From Candidatus Binatia bacterium (GTDB lineage Bacteria; Desulfobacterota; Binatia; UBA9968; JAJDTQ01), in NCBI GenBank assembly GCA_022824205.1, contig JAJEAI010000005.1:66632-128590 (forward strand): 61,959 bases of DNA. The letters are read 5' to 3'. This document shows positions 31,415-39,272 of this stretch, in pieces (within the stretch, counting starts at the first letter, position 1; each line of letters starts with the position of its first letter). The notes below the pieces were generated by a model. That model was not told the origin of the DNA. It worked only from the letters and a program-made list of their open reading frames with translations, and did not search any database. The position numbers and the translations under genes were made by a program.

Positions 31415-33169
31415 ATGCCTGGACCTCAATTCGAAGACGTGGCCGTGGCCAACGGGGCGGAGGCCTTTCTGGCGCAGCTCAACGCCAATCCCGACGTGGA
31501 CTACATCTTCGCCAACACCGGGACAGACCACGGGCCGATCCTGGAGGCGCTGGCGAAGATGCACCGCAGCGAGTCCAAGGGCGCGGAGATCGTCGTGGTG
31601 CCCCACGAGCAGGCGGCGGTGTCCATGGCCCACGGTTACTACTGCGCCTCGGGCAAGCCGCAGGTGGTGCTGGTGCACACCCTGCCCGGCACCGCCAACG
31701 GTCTGGGCGGGCTCATGAACGCCAAGGCGTGCCAGGTGCCGATGCTGTTCGTGGCCGGGCGCACGCCGGTCACCGAGGGCGAGGTGGCCGGCGGCAAGAG
31801 CCGCCACATCCACTGGCGCCAGGAGTCCCGCGACCAGGGCGGCATCGTGCGCGAGTTCGTCAAGTGGGACTTCGAGAACCGCGCCAACGAGCAGCTCGGG
31901 GCCATCGTCCCGCGCGCCTTCAAGATCGCCATGGCCGAGCCCCGCGGGCCCGTGTACCTGTCGCTGCCGCGGGAGTGGCTGTACGAGTCCATGGAGTCCA
32001 CGCGCGTGTCCGCGGACGCGTTCAAGCCGCCAAGCAAGATCCAGACCCCCATCGACGACCTGCGGCAGGCCGCGGAAACACTCATGAACGCCGCCGAGCC
32101 GGTGATCGTGACCCGCTACCTGGGGAAGACCCCGGCCGCGGTGGCGCCCCTGGTGGAGCTGGCCGACCTGCTGGCCATACCGGTGGTGCAACACCCGCAG
32201 TCGCCCTACATGAACTTCCCCTCGAACCACCCGTGCCACGCCGGCCATGACGTCGCCAGCCGGGTGAAGGGGGCGGACGTGGTCTTCCTCGTCGACGTCG
32301 ACGTACCCTGGACGCCGGCGACCCGCGACCCCCTGCGCGCCGACGCCACGGTGCTGCAACTGGAGGTGGACCCGCTGTTTTCCTCCATTCCGGTGTGGGG
32401 CTTCCCGGTGGACCACGCCATGACCGGCTCCTCGGACGTGACGCTGCCGGTGCTGAACGGCCTGATCCGGGAGGGGCTCAGCGGCTCGGAGGCGCTGCGG
32501 AAGAGCGTGGAGGCGCGGCGGAGCCGCATCCAGGCTACCCACGACACGAACCGCGCGGAAACCGCCGCCCGCATCGAGAGGGTCAAGGACGAGCGCCCCA
32601 TCCATCCCCTGTGGGTGTCCCGCTGCATCGCCGACGTGGTGGACGAGAAGACCATCGTCATGGGCGAGGCCGTGACCTCGCCGCTGGGGCCGGTGCTGGG
32701 GCTGGAGCGGCCCGGATCGTTCTTCGACCAGGCGCCCGCCGGCCACCTGGGATGGGGTATGGGCGCCGCCATCGGCGCCAAGCTGGCCGCGCCGGACCAC
32801 ACGGTCATCGCCTGCGAGGGGGACGGTTCCTACATGTTCTGCGTCCCCACCGCGTGCCACTTCACCGCGCAGAAGTACCAGGTGCCGTTCCTGACGGTCA
32901 TCTACAACAACCAGGCGTGGAACGCGACGCTCAGCACGGTGCGCGAGTTGTACCCCGACGGCGTCGCCCACCAGACCAAGAACTTCCCGGGCACGGACCT
33001 GTCGCCGTCGCCGCAGTTCGAGCTCACCGCCCAGGCGTGCGGCGCCTACGCGGAACGCGTGGACGACCCCGCGGACCTTCCCGCCGCCCTCCAGCGCGGC
33101 CTCCAGGCCGTCAAGGAGGACGGTCGCCAGGCCCTTTTGAACGTGATATGCCGCAACCCGGCCGGCTGA
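31415..33169 (+). CDS. Thiamine diphosphate-dependent enzyme (ThDP-3)
   Basis: 584 residues. The cofactor Glu is E65 (VPHEQAAVSMAHGYY). The ThDP/Mg motif is EGDGSYMFCVPTACHF (GDGS 469-472), ending in NN at 498-499. It is closely parallel to ThDP-2 (FANTGTDHGPILEAL, PTACH). It probably converts a 2-oxo acid. The ATG at 31415 has GGAG nine bases upstream. The next genes on the strand are a complete TctC-TctA-TctB importer, so substrate uptake and first conversion seem to be encoded together. Confidence 0.83.
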   Translation: MPGPQFEDVAVANGAEAFLAQLNANPDVDYIFANTGTDHGPILEALAKMHRSESKGAEIVVVPHEQAAVSMAHGYYCASGKPQVVLVHTLPGTANGLGGLMNAKACQVPMLFVAGRTPVTEGEVAGGKSRHIHWRQESRDQGGIVREFVKWDFENRANEQLGAIVPRAFKIAMAEPRGPVYLSLPREWLYESMESTRVSADAFKPPSKIQTPIDDLRQAAETLMNAAEPVIVTRYLGKTPAAVAPLVELADLLAIPVVQHPQSPYMNFPSNHPCHAGHDVASRVKGADVVFLVDVDVPWTPATRDPLRADATVLQLEVDPLFSSIPVWGFPVDHAMTGSSDVTLPVLNGLIREGLSGSEALRKSVEARRSRIQATHDTNRAETAARIERVKDERPIHPLWVSRCIADVVDEKTIVMGEAVTSPLGPVLGLERPGSFFDQAPAGHLGWGMGAAIGAKLAAPDHTVIACEGDGSYMFCVPTACHFTAQKYQVPFLTVIYNNQAWNATLSTVRELYPDGVAHQTKNFPGTDLSPSPQFELTAQACGAYAERVDDPADLPAALQRGLQAVKEDGRQALLNVICRNPAG

Positions 33170-33215
33170 GCCGAAACTCACGCTTGCCGGCAAACTACCG
33201 TTTCAAGGAGGAAGC

Positions 33216-34175
33216 ATGCTGTTGGTCAGACTATTCGCAGTCGTCCTGGTGTCGGGCGCCCTGGTGCTGGCGGACGTCCCCGAAGCACCCGCCGCCTACC
33301 CGGACAAGCCCATCACCATCATCGTTCCGTTCGGAGCCGGCGGCGCCTACGGCCGGCTGGGACGCAAGATGGGCGCCGACCTCGAGAAGAAGCTCGGCGT
33401 TCCCGTGGTGGTCAAGAACAACCCGGGCGCCGGCGGGCGCAAGGGCGCCGTGGTGCTGTTCAAGTCCAAGCCCGACGGCTACACCATCGGTTTCGTCCAC
33501 TTCATCTCGTTCCAGTCGAACGAGATCCTGCGCGGGAAGAAAGCGTCCATCGACTACAACAAGTTCAAGATCATCCTGAAGCTCACGGACGCCAAGCAGT
33601 TCGTCTACGTCAACAAGAAATCGCCCATCAAGAGCCTGGCGGACCTCAAGAAGGCCGGGCGCCCCATCAAGTTCGCCACCACCGGAGTGGGCGCGGTGAC
33701 ATGGGTGGAGGCCAATGCGCTGGGAGCGACCCTGGGGTTCCCGGTGAAGTTCGTCACCGGCTACAAGAACCTCCCCAAGGCGGCGCTCGCGGTGGCCCGT
33801 GGCGACGCCGAGGCCGGAGCCGGCGGATACGTCCACGTCCGCAACGTGCTGGACGACCTGCGGATGCTGGCGTTCATCGCCGACAAGAAGGACCCCAACC
33901 TGCCGGACGTCCCCACCACCACCGAGCTGGGGCTGCCGCAGCTCTCGGTCCTGGGAGTCCCGCGCATCATGGCCGCGCCGCCGAGAACGCCCGACGACAA
34001 GCTGCAGGTGATCCGCAAGGCGGTGCAGGAGATCGTGGACGACGCCGCTTTCAAGGAATGGGCCCTGAAGGGGGGCTTCTTCCTCAATCCCGAGGGCCCG
34101 GACGGCACCTGGAAGGTGCTCCAGGCCAACGCCAAGATCATGGAAGGGCTGAAGCCTCTCCTGCAAAAGAAGTAG
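33216..34175 (+). CDS. TTT periplasmic substrate-binding protein, TctC family (third copy)
   Basis: 319 residues. A signal peptide (MLLVRLFAVVLVSGALVLAD) is followed by the TctC hallmark YPDKPITIIVPFGAGGAYGR and VVVKNNPGAGGRKG. It starts 46 bases after the ThDP-3 stop, behind AAGGAGGAAGC. It is clearly more distant from the tandem pair at 9919-12039 than those are from each other, implying a different ligand. Confidence 0.9.
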   Translation: MLLVRLFAVVLVSGALVLADVPEAPAAYPDKPITIIVPFGAGGAYGRLGRKMGADLEKKLGVPVVVKNNPGAGGRKGAVVLFKSKPDGYTIGFVHFISFQSNEILRGKKASIDYNKFKIILKLTDAKQFVYVNKKSPIKSLADLKKAGRPIKFATTGVGAVTWVEANALGATLGFPVKFVTGYKNLPKAALAVARGDAEAGAGGYVHVRNVLDDLRMLAFIADKKDPNLPDVPTTTELGLPQLSVLGVPRIMAAPPRTPDDKLQVIRKAVQEIVDDAAFKEWALKGGFFLNPEGPDGTWKVLQANAKIMEGLKPLLQKK

Positions 34176-34207
34176 CCCACGGATAAGCCAGCGTCTCGAC
34201 GGGCGCG

Positions 34208-35725
34208 ATGCAGACGGCACTCGCAGAAGCCGCCATGAGGGTGACCGACCCGGCCGCCATCCTCATGCTGTTCATGGGGACGACGCTGGGGGTGGTCTTC
34301 GGGGCGCTTCCCGGGCTCGGAACCATCACGGCCCTGGCAGTGGTGCTCCCGTTTACCTTCGGCATGGACCCCATGCTGGCCATGTTCATGTACTCGGGCA
34401 TCATCAGCAGCGGCACCTTCGGCGGCTCCGTGCCCGCCATACTCCTCAACACTCCCGGCACCCCACCCAACGCCGCCACCTGCCTCGACGGCTACCCCAT
34501 GACCCGCAGGGGCGAGGGCGCCCGGGCGTTGGCCGTATCCGCCACGGCCTGCTTCGTGGGCTCCCTGGGGGGAGCGGTGATCCTTCTCGCGCTCCTGCCC
34601 GTGGTCAAACCCGTGGTGTACGCCTTCGGCCCGCCCGAGTTCTTCTGGCTCGTGGTGTTCGGACTCGTGACCATCGCCTTCGCCGCCAAGGGCAACATGG
34701 TCAAGGGCCTCGTGGGCGGAGGTCTGGGCATCCTGCTGTCCCTCATCGGGTACACCGAGATGTACGGCGTCTACCGCTACACCATGGACAGCGAATACCT
34801 GTGGGACGGCCTTCCGCTGGTGCCGTTCGTGGTCGGGATGCTGGCGGTGAGCGAACTGATCAGCTACTCGGCGAGCGGCGGCGTGACGGCGAGCGAAGCG
34901 GCCGGCGCCACCGGCCGGGACTGGCGGCGCCAGACCCTCCAGGGCATCCGCGATACATTCTCCAGGCCCCTCGCCGTGGGACGGGCCACGGCCATCGGCG
35001 CCGGCATCGGCGTGATCCCGGGCGTGGGAGCGGGCGTCGCTTCGTTTCTCTCTTACGTCGTTGCCATCCAGGGCTCGGACAAGCCCGAGACCTTCGGCTC
35101 GGGAAACCTCGAGGGGATCATCGCCAGCGAGACGGCCAACGACGCCAAGGACGGGGGATCGCTCCTGCCGACGGTGGCGTTCGGCATCCCCGGCAGCGCC
35201 GACATGGCCCTGCTGCTCGGTGCCTTCGTGCTGCACGGACTGCAACCGGGGCCGCTGCTGCTCCGCGACCACATGGACCTGGTCTACGCGCTGCTCCTGG
35301 GCATCGTCATCAGCCAGGTCCTCACCAGCGGCCTGGGCCTCATGGCCGTGCCCTGGCTTGCGCGGCTCAGCACGCTCCCGTCGCGGGCCATCGCGCCGTT
35401 CGTCCTGGTGCTGGTGTTCGTCGGCATGTACATGCTGCGAAGCAGCATCTTCGACGTGGGCCTGGCGGTGGCGGCGGGCGTTTTCGGTTACTGCATGCGC
35501 CGGTTCGGCTTTCCGCTCATCACCGTCGTGATCGGATTCATCCTGGGACCGCTGGCGGAACAGGCGTTCCTGCAATCGCTCATGATCTCGGACGGGCGCT
35601 ATGACATCTTCTACAGCCAGCCCATCGTCGTGGTCCTCATGGTGTTGACGCTGGTCACCCTGACGCTGCCGGTGGCCAAGTCCCTGCGGCGGAAGGTGTC
35701 CGGGAAAGGGGCCGGCGTTCCATGA
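34208..35725 (+). CDS. TTT large permease, TctA family (second set)
   Basis: 505 residues with the duplicated TctA signatures VVFGALPGLGTITALAVVLP and GIGVIPGVGAGVASFLSYVV, plus AFGIPGSADMALLLGAFVLH. The ATG at 34208 has only a weak ribosome site; ATG 34235 is an alternative. Overlaps tctB by ATGA. Ion-coupled uptake subunit working with the TctC protein encoded upstream. Confidence 0.9.
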   Translation: MQTALAEAAMRVTDPAAILMLFMGTTLGVVFGALPGLGTITALAVVLPFTFGMDPMLAMFMYSGIISSGTFGGSVPAILLNTPGTPPNAATCLDGYPMTRRGEGARALAVSATACFVGSLGGAVILLALLPVVKPVVYAFGPPEFFWLVVFGLVTIAFAAKGNMVKGLVGGGLGILLSLIGYTEMYGVYRYTMDSEYLWDGLPLVPFVVGMLAVSELISYSASGGVTASEAAGATGRDWRRQTLQGIRDTFSRPLAVGRATAIGAGIGVIPGVGAGVASFLSYVVAIQGSDKPETFGSGNLEGIIASETANDAKDGGSLLPTVAFGIPGSADMALLLGAFVLHGLQPGPLLLRDHMDLVYALLLGIVISQVLTSGLGLMAVPWLARLSTLPSRAIAPFVLVLVFVGMYMLRSSIFDVGLAVAAGVFGYCMRRFGFPLITVVIGFILGPLAEQAFLQSLMISDGRYDIFYSQPIVVVLMVLTLVTLTLPVAKSLRRKVSGKGAGVP

Positions 35726-36246
35726 GGGGGTCGCTGCTCTTCACCGCCTCGGTGAGCGCATTCATCGCGCTCCTGCTGTGGGCCGGACTCGGCTATCCGC
35801 CCGAAGTGCAAATCCTGCCGCTGGTGGTGGGGATTCCCACCCTGTCGTTGACCGTGGTGCTCCTGGTGGGCGAGTTTCATCCCCCGGTGATGGAATGGCT
35901 CGACTCCGCGCTCGATGACCTCTGGGGCGGCCGCCAGGAAACGTCGGAGGCGACCAAGGACCATCTCTTGCCCTCCTGGGGTCCCGTCCTGCGCATGATG
36001 AGTTGGGCGGCCGGGTTCTTCGCGGCGGTGTTCCTGTTCGGGATGTTCGTGATGCCGCCGCTCTTTATCGTCGCCTATCTGGTGGCAGAGGCACGGGTGC
36101 GCTGGATCGGGGCGTTGCTCGCCAGCCTCGTGGCCTCCACCTGCCTCTACGCCGGCATGGCGCTTCTGCGCGTGGACATGTGGACCGGCAGCATCGCCGA
36201 GGTGGTGCCGGGTGTTCTCGGGGGCGGCATCATACCGCCTCTTTAA
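35722..36246 (+). CDS. TTT small permease, TctB family (second set)
   Basis: 174 residues with four hydrophobic segments (about 5-22, 32-50, 90-112, 122-143). The start overlaps the tctA stop as ATGA. It diverges strongly from the TctB at 9312, with an insert around LDDLWGGRQETSEATKDHLL. Completes the ThDP-3 importer. Confidence 0.8.
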   Translation: MRGSLLFTASVSAFIALLLWAGLGYPPEVQILPLVVGIPTLSLTVVLLVGEFHPPVMEWLDSALDDLWGGRQETSEATKDHLLPSWGPVLRMMSWAAGFFAAVFLFGMFVMPPLFIVAYLVAEARVRWIGALLASLVASTCLYAGMALLRVDMWTGSIAEVVPGVLGGGIIPPL

Positions 36247-36370
36247 GCTTCGTGATTGCGAGCGCCGCGCTTTCAAGTCTACAATGTGCCGATGGAACGA
36301 CTTGGCCCCCGGGGCGCGGCGGGCGTCCTGTCCCCTCGGTATCTTCATCCGAGTCTTTCAGGAGGAAACC

Positions 36371-36688
36371 ATGGTCTGTAGAATTTTCTGGGGCAAGCTT
36401 CAGCTCGGGAAGTGGGCCGAGTACGAACGCTACTACAACGAGGTAGTGGTTCCGGCCACGGCCAACATGCAGGGCTTTCGCGGACGCCAACTGCTCCGCA
36501 GCTCCGAGAATCCCGACGAAGGGGTTTCCCTCACCTTCTGGGAGACGCATGAGGACATGCAGCGCTACGTCGCCAGCGAGGCCCGGGCCAACATCGCCAA
36601 GGGGGCATCGAGCATGTACACCGGCGAGTACTGGGTCAAGGACTTCGAGGTGAAGTCCCTCTCGCTCCTGTCATTGGGCAACGTGTAA
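36371..36688 (+). CDS. Antibiotic-biosynthesis-monooxygenase (ABM)-fold small protein
   Basis: 105 residues with the ferredoxin-like ABM/dabb layout: FWGKLQLGKWAEYERYYNEV, then GFRGRQLLRSSENPDEGVSL and FWETHEDMQRYVASEARANI. Such proteins are cofactor-free oxygenases or simple binding proteins. The ATG at 36371 follows AGGAGGAAACC. It lies 124 bases after TctB and before the racemase-superfamily gene, probably in the same unit. Function open. Confidence 0.7.
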   Translation: MVCRIFWGKLQLGKWAEYERYYNEVVVPATANMQGFRGRQLLRSSENPDEGVSLTFWETHEDMQRYVASEARANIAKGASSMYTGEYWVKDFEVKSLSLLSLGNV

Positions 36689-36745
36689 GACGGCGGCGCC
36701 GTCGCCTGACACGTGGGCGGCGGCCTTTCGGACGTGGAGAGGCGC

Positions 36746-37450
36746 ATGAAACGCATCGGCCTGATCTCGCCGAACATGAACGAAGAGGTGCTCACGGACG
36801 TCTACCGGATCCTGCCTCCGGACATCGAGGTGGAAGGGCGCGGGCTCCGGGTGCGCGAGTTCACCGACGAGGAGTTCGCCCGGGCCGAGAGCGAGTTCTT
36901 CGGCCTGGTACGGGAGTTGACCGAACACTCCCTCGACTTCCTCATGGTCACCGGCGAGCTGTTCCTCTCCTACAAGGGACCCGGCTCGGACCGCCAGCTC
37001 CTGGCCGCCGTGGGCGAGGTCACCCCGGTTCCCGCATCCACGGTGCTGACGTCGGTGGTGGACGCCTGCTGGGAACTGGGAATGAAACGGGTGGTGATGG
37101 CCTCGCCCTTCCCCGAGGACCAGGACGCCCGGCTGGTCCGCTTCCTCGAACACGACGACATCCACGTCGCCGCCTACCGGGGCTTGGCGTACGAGAACTC
37201 CAGGGTCATCTGGGCACTGCCGCCGGAGTCGGGCCTGGAAGTCGCGCGTTCGTTGCTGCGCGACCACCCCGACGTGGACGGCCTCTACATGCCCTGCAAC
37301 AAGTGGCGCATCACGCCCATCATCGACCCGTTGGAGCAGGAGTTCGGCAAACCCGTGGTCACCAACACCCAAGCCTGGATCTGGACCGCCCTCAAGGCCA
37401 TGGAGCTGAACGAGCCGGTGGAAGGGTACGGGAGGCTGCTGGCGCGGTAG
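36746..37450 (+). CDS. Asp/Glu racemase superfamily protein (maleate isomerase/arylmalonate decarboxylase-like) lacking the first Cys
   Basis: 234 residues starting MKRIGLISPNMNEEVLTDVY. The family fold has two pseudo-symmetric halves, each with a catalytic Cys in maleate isomerase and racemases. Here the second Cys is present (GLYMPCNKWRITP), but the first motif reads FLMVTGELFLSYKG with no Cys. Arylmalonate decarboxylase is likewise a one-Cys member, so a decarboxylase is as likely as an isomerase. A GTG at 36713 is an alternative start. The neighbouring ThDP enzyme and TTT importer suggest work on a dicarboxylate or aryl-malonate-like acid. Confidence 0.75.
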   Translation: MKRIGLISPNMNEEVLTDVYRILPPDIEVEGRGLRVREFTDEEFARAESEFFGLVRELTEHSLDFLMVTGELFLSYKGPGSDRQLLAAVGEVTPVPASTVLTSVVDACWELGMKRVVMASPFPEDQDARLVRFLEHDDIHVAAYRGLAYENSRVIWALPPESGLEVARSLLRDHPDVDGLYMPCNKWRITPIIDPLEQEFGKPVVTNTQAWIWTALKAMELNEPVEGYGRLLAR

Positions 37451-37700
37451 GAAAACCAGTGGTCCGAGGCACCCGGCTGACGGTGGAATTCATCATCGAC
37501 TTGCTGGCTCAAGGCTGGAACCGACATCCTGGACAACTATCCCTCCCTGCACATCCAGGACATCCGGGCGTGGCTGCACTACGCGGGCGAGTTGCTCCGG
37601 GCGGAAAAGGTCTTCCCCATTGACTCTACACAACGCCCACCCGGTGCATGAGAATCCTAGCCGACGAGCTCGCTGGACCTCAGCTTTCAAACCAGGGGCG
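37449..37700 (+). pseudogene. Decayed DUF433/DUF5615 pair
   Basis: Immediately after the upstream stop the frame GKPVVRGTRLTVEFIIDLLA is a DUF433 core without its N-terminus. After about 37512 the match continues one frame over (GTDILDNYPSLHIQDIRAWL, then HYAGELLRAEKVFPI) to a TGA at 37649-37651. That stop overlaps ATGAGAATCCTAGCCGACGA (MRILADELAG), the typical start of a DUF5615 toxin, which soon loses similarity. One 5' truncation and one frameshift are therefore visible. Confidence 0.7.
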
Positions 37701-37893
37701 GCAGAGCGCCTATGACGATGCGCCGCCCGAGCGCGAGGTCGGGCTCAGGCTGACGGCGCGCTGGTAGACGGCCATGGTCGCTCCCTCGCCTCTCCGGCGG
37801 CCCCCCAGCGTCCGGCGAGCGCACGCAGGCACCGCCGCAGCCGATTGACATGCATTGCGGCATGAGCTTTGACCTATGCATTTGGAGGCAACC

Positions 37894-38127
37894 ATGGTTC
37901 CGGAACGGAATGTCAAGTTATTCAGGAACGGGCGGAACCAAGCGGTACGAATTCCTCGCGAGTTCGAGCTTCCCGGTAACGAGGCCGTCATGCGGAGGGA
38001 GGGAGAACGGCTGATCATCGAGCCTGTTGAGCGGCATTCTCTGCTGGCTGTGCTCGCAACGCTTCAGCCTCTTGACGAGGAATTCCGACCGATCCCCGAG
38101 TTGCCCGTCGAACCCGTCGAACTTTGA
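37894..38127 (+). CDS. vapB: VapB/AbrB-type antitoxin
   Basis: 77 residues with the SpoVT/AbrB swapped-hairpin pattern NVKLFRNGRNQAVRIPREFE...LPGNEAVMRREGERLIIEPV. The C-terminal tail (LDEEFRPIPELPVEPVEL) would bind the toxin. ATG 37894 follows GGAGGCAACC. Two ATGCAT palindromes upstream (37850-37855 and 37876-37881) may be operator sites. The partner vapC downstream is reduced to a fragment, so this is an orphan antitoxin. Confidence 0.82.
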   Translation: MVPERNVKLFRNGRNQAVRIPREFELPGNEAVMRREGERLIIEPVERHSLLAVLATLQPLDEEFRPIPELPVEPVEL

Positions 38128-38256
38128 TGCGTTACCGTCTCGACTGACCTGCTCATCGCCGCTCAAGGGATAGCACTGGGCCACGCAAAGTCACCGCGAA
38201 CGAACGCGGGTTTCCTCGTATTGAGGATTTGCCGATCGGGAACTGGCTAGTGCTCG
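38127..38256 (+). pseudogene. vapC: vapC toxin remnant with the central region deleted
   Basis: ATG 38127 overlaps the vapB stop (TGATG) and encodes MRYRLD, a usual VapC beginning. It runs straight into TDLLIAAQGIALGHAK, the C-terminal PIN motif, in another frame. After a second shift comes VTANERGFPRIEDLPIGNWL, the normal PIN ending. About 80-90 central codons, including most catalytic acids, are missing. Confidence 0.7.
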
Positions 38257-38334
38257 ACGCTACCACGATCGACTGGTCACCCTCTGTGCCCGACGCCCTC
38301 CAAGAGCGCCCCTCGCCTCATTCCCCATTTGCTC

Positions 38335-39177
38335 CTAGACAACATGCTCCTTCAGCCAGCCGTCCAGGGTGTCGATCATGAAGGGTTCGCAGCCGGCGTA
38401 GAAGTGGTCGGCGCCGGGGACGATGATGCAGGTGCAGTTGTCGGGTCCGGCCGCGTCGGCCAGTTCACTGGCGAGTTCGCGGAAATAGGCGGCCTCGATC
38501 TCGCCCGCGGTCACCAGCAACGGACAGCCCAACTTTGCCGCGTGCGGGCGCACGTCGTTGGTCTCGTGGCGGCCGTACTTGCTGACGTAGGTCCTGTAGG
38601 TGAACATTCCGAGGGCGCCGCTGGCCGGCGCCCACAGGTACTCCTCCCCTTCTCCTCTTGCCACCCGGCCCTCGGCGTCGGCCAGGCGCGCCTCGAACTC
38701 CGGGTCCTCCGCGCGACGGGCGGAGTAGAATTGCCTGGGGGCGGAGCAGGAAATCACCCCGACCACGTCGTCGCGTTGGCGCGTTCCCTGGTAGTAGATG
38801 GACTTGACCGAGCCCAGGCTGTGCCCTACCAGCACGAAGCGCGCGTAGCCCGCCTGCTTCATGCGATCGATGGCGGCATCGATGTCCGGCACGCAGTCCT
38901 CGAAGTTCTCGTAGGTGGCGCCTCGGAAGGCCGTGAGGTCACCGCCCCGGGATATCCAGTCGTGCCCGCGGCAGTTGATGGAGACGGCATGGTGGCCGCG
39001 TCCGGCCAAGGCCTCGGCGAACACGGGAAGCGGGCCCGTGTAGAAGCTCATGGCGACCCCGTGAATCATGATCAGCGCGAGATCGGGACGCGGCGACGCG
39101 TCCGGGCGGAACAGGAGCCCGTGCAGGGTCTCGCCGTCGATGGTCGTGAACGAAAGAAGCTCTGCGTTTCCTGACAT
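38335..39177 (-). CDS. Alpha/beta hydrolase
   Basis: 280 residues. The nucleophile elbow is GHSLGS (RFVLVGHSLGSVKSIY), with an oxyanion region MIHGVAMSFYTG and a C-terminal His in VPGADHFYAG. A cytoplasmic esterase or peptidase-like hydrolase; no signal peptide. The start MSGNAELLSF at 39177 has GAGGGAGAG upstream. It lies 95 bases downstream of the M1 aminopeptidase gene, probably co-transcribed. Confidence 0.83.
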   Translation of the reverse strand: MSGNAELLSFTTIDGETLHGLLFRPDASPRPDLALIMIHGVAMSFYTGPLPVFAEALAGRGHHAVSINCRGHDWISRGGDLTAFRGATYENFEDCVPDIDAAIDRMKQAGYARFVLVGHSLGSVKSIYYQGTRQRDDVVGVISCSAPRQFYSARRAEDPEFEARLADAEGRVARGEGEEYLWAPASGALGMFTYRTYVSKYGRHETNDVRPHAAKLGCPLLVTAGEIEAAYFRELASELADAAGPDNCTCIIVPGADHFYAGCEPFMIDTLDGWLKEHVV

Positions 39178-39272
39178 GAATGCTCTCCCTCTTCCCTTGC
39201 GCCCGCCTCTCCCCTTCAAGCCGAGCACGCCCTTCAAGCCCAGCCACGCCCCGGCGGGACCCCTCGCTCGAA

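Noticed and set aside
37687..37881. Short minus-strand frame ending DLALGRRIVIGALPPLV
   Set aside because: No start, family or ribosome site; could be a gene remnant but not supportable.
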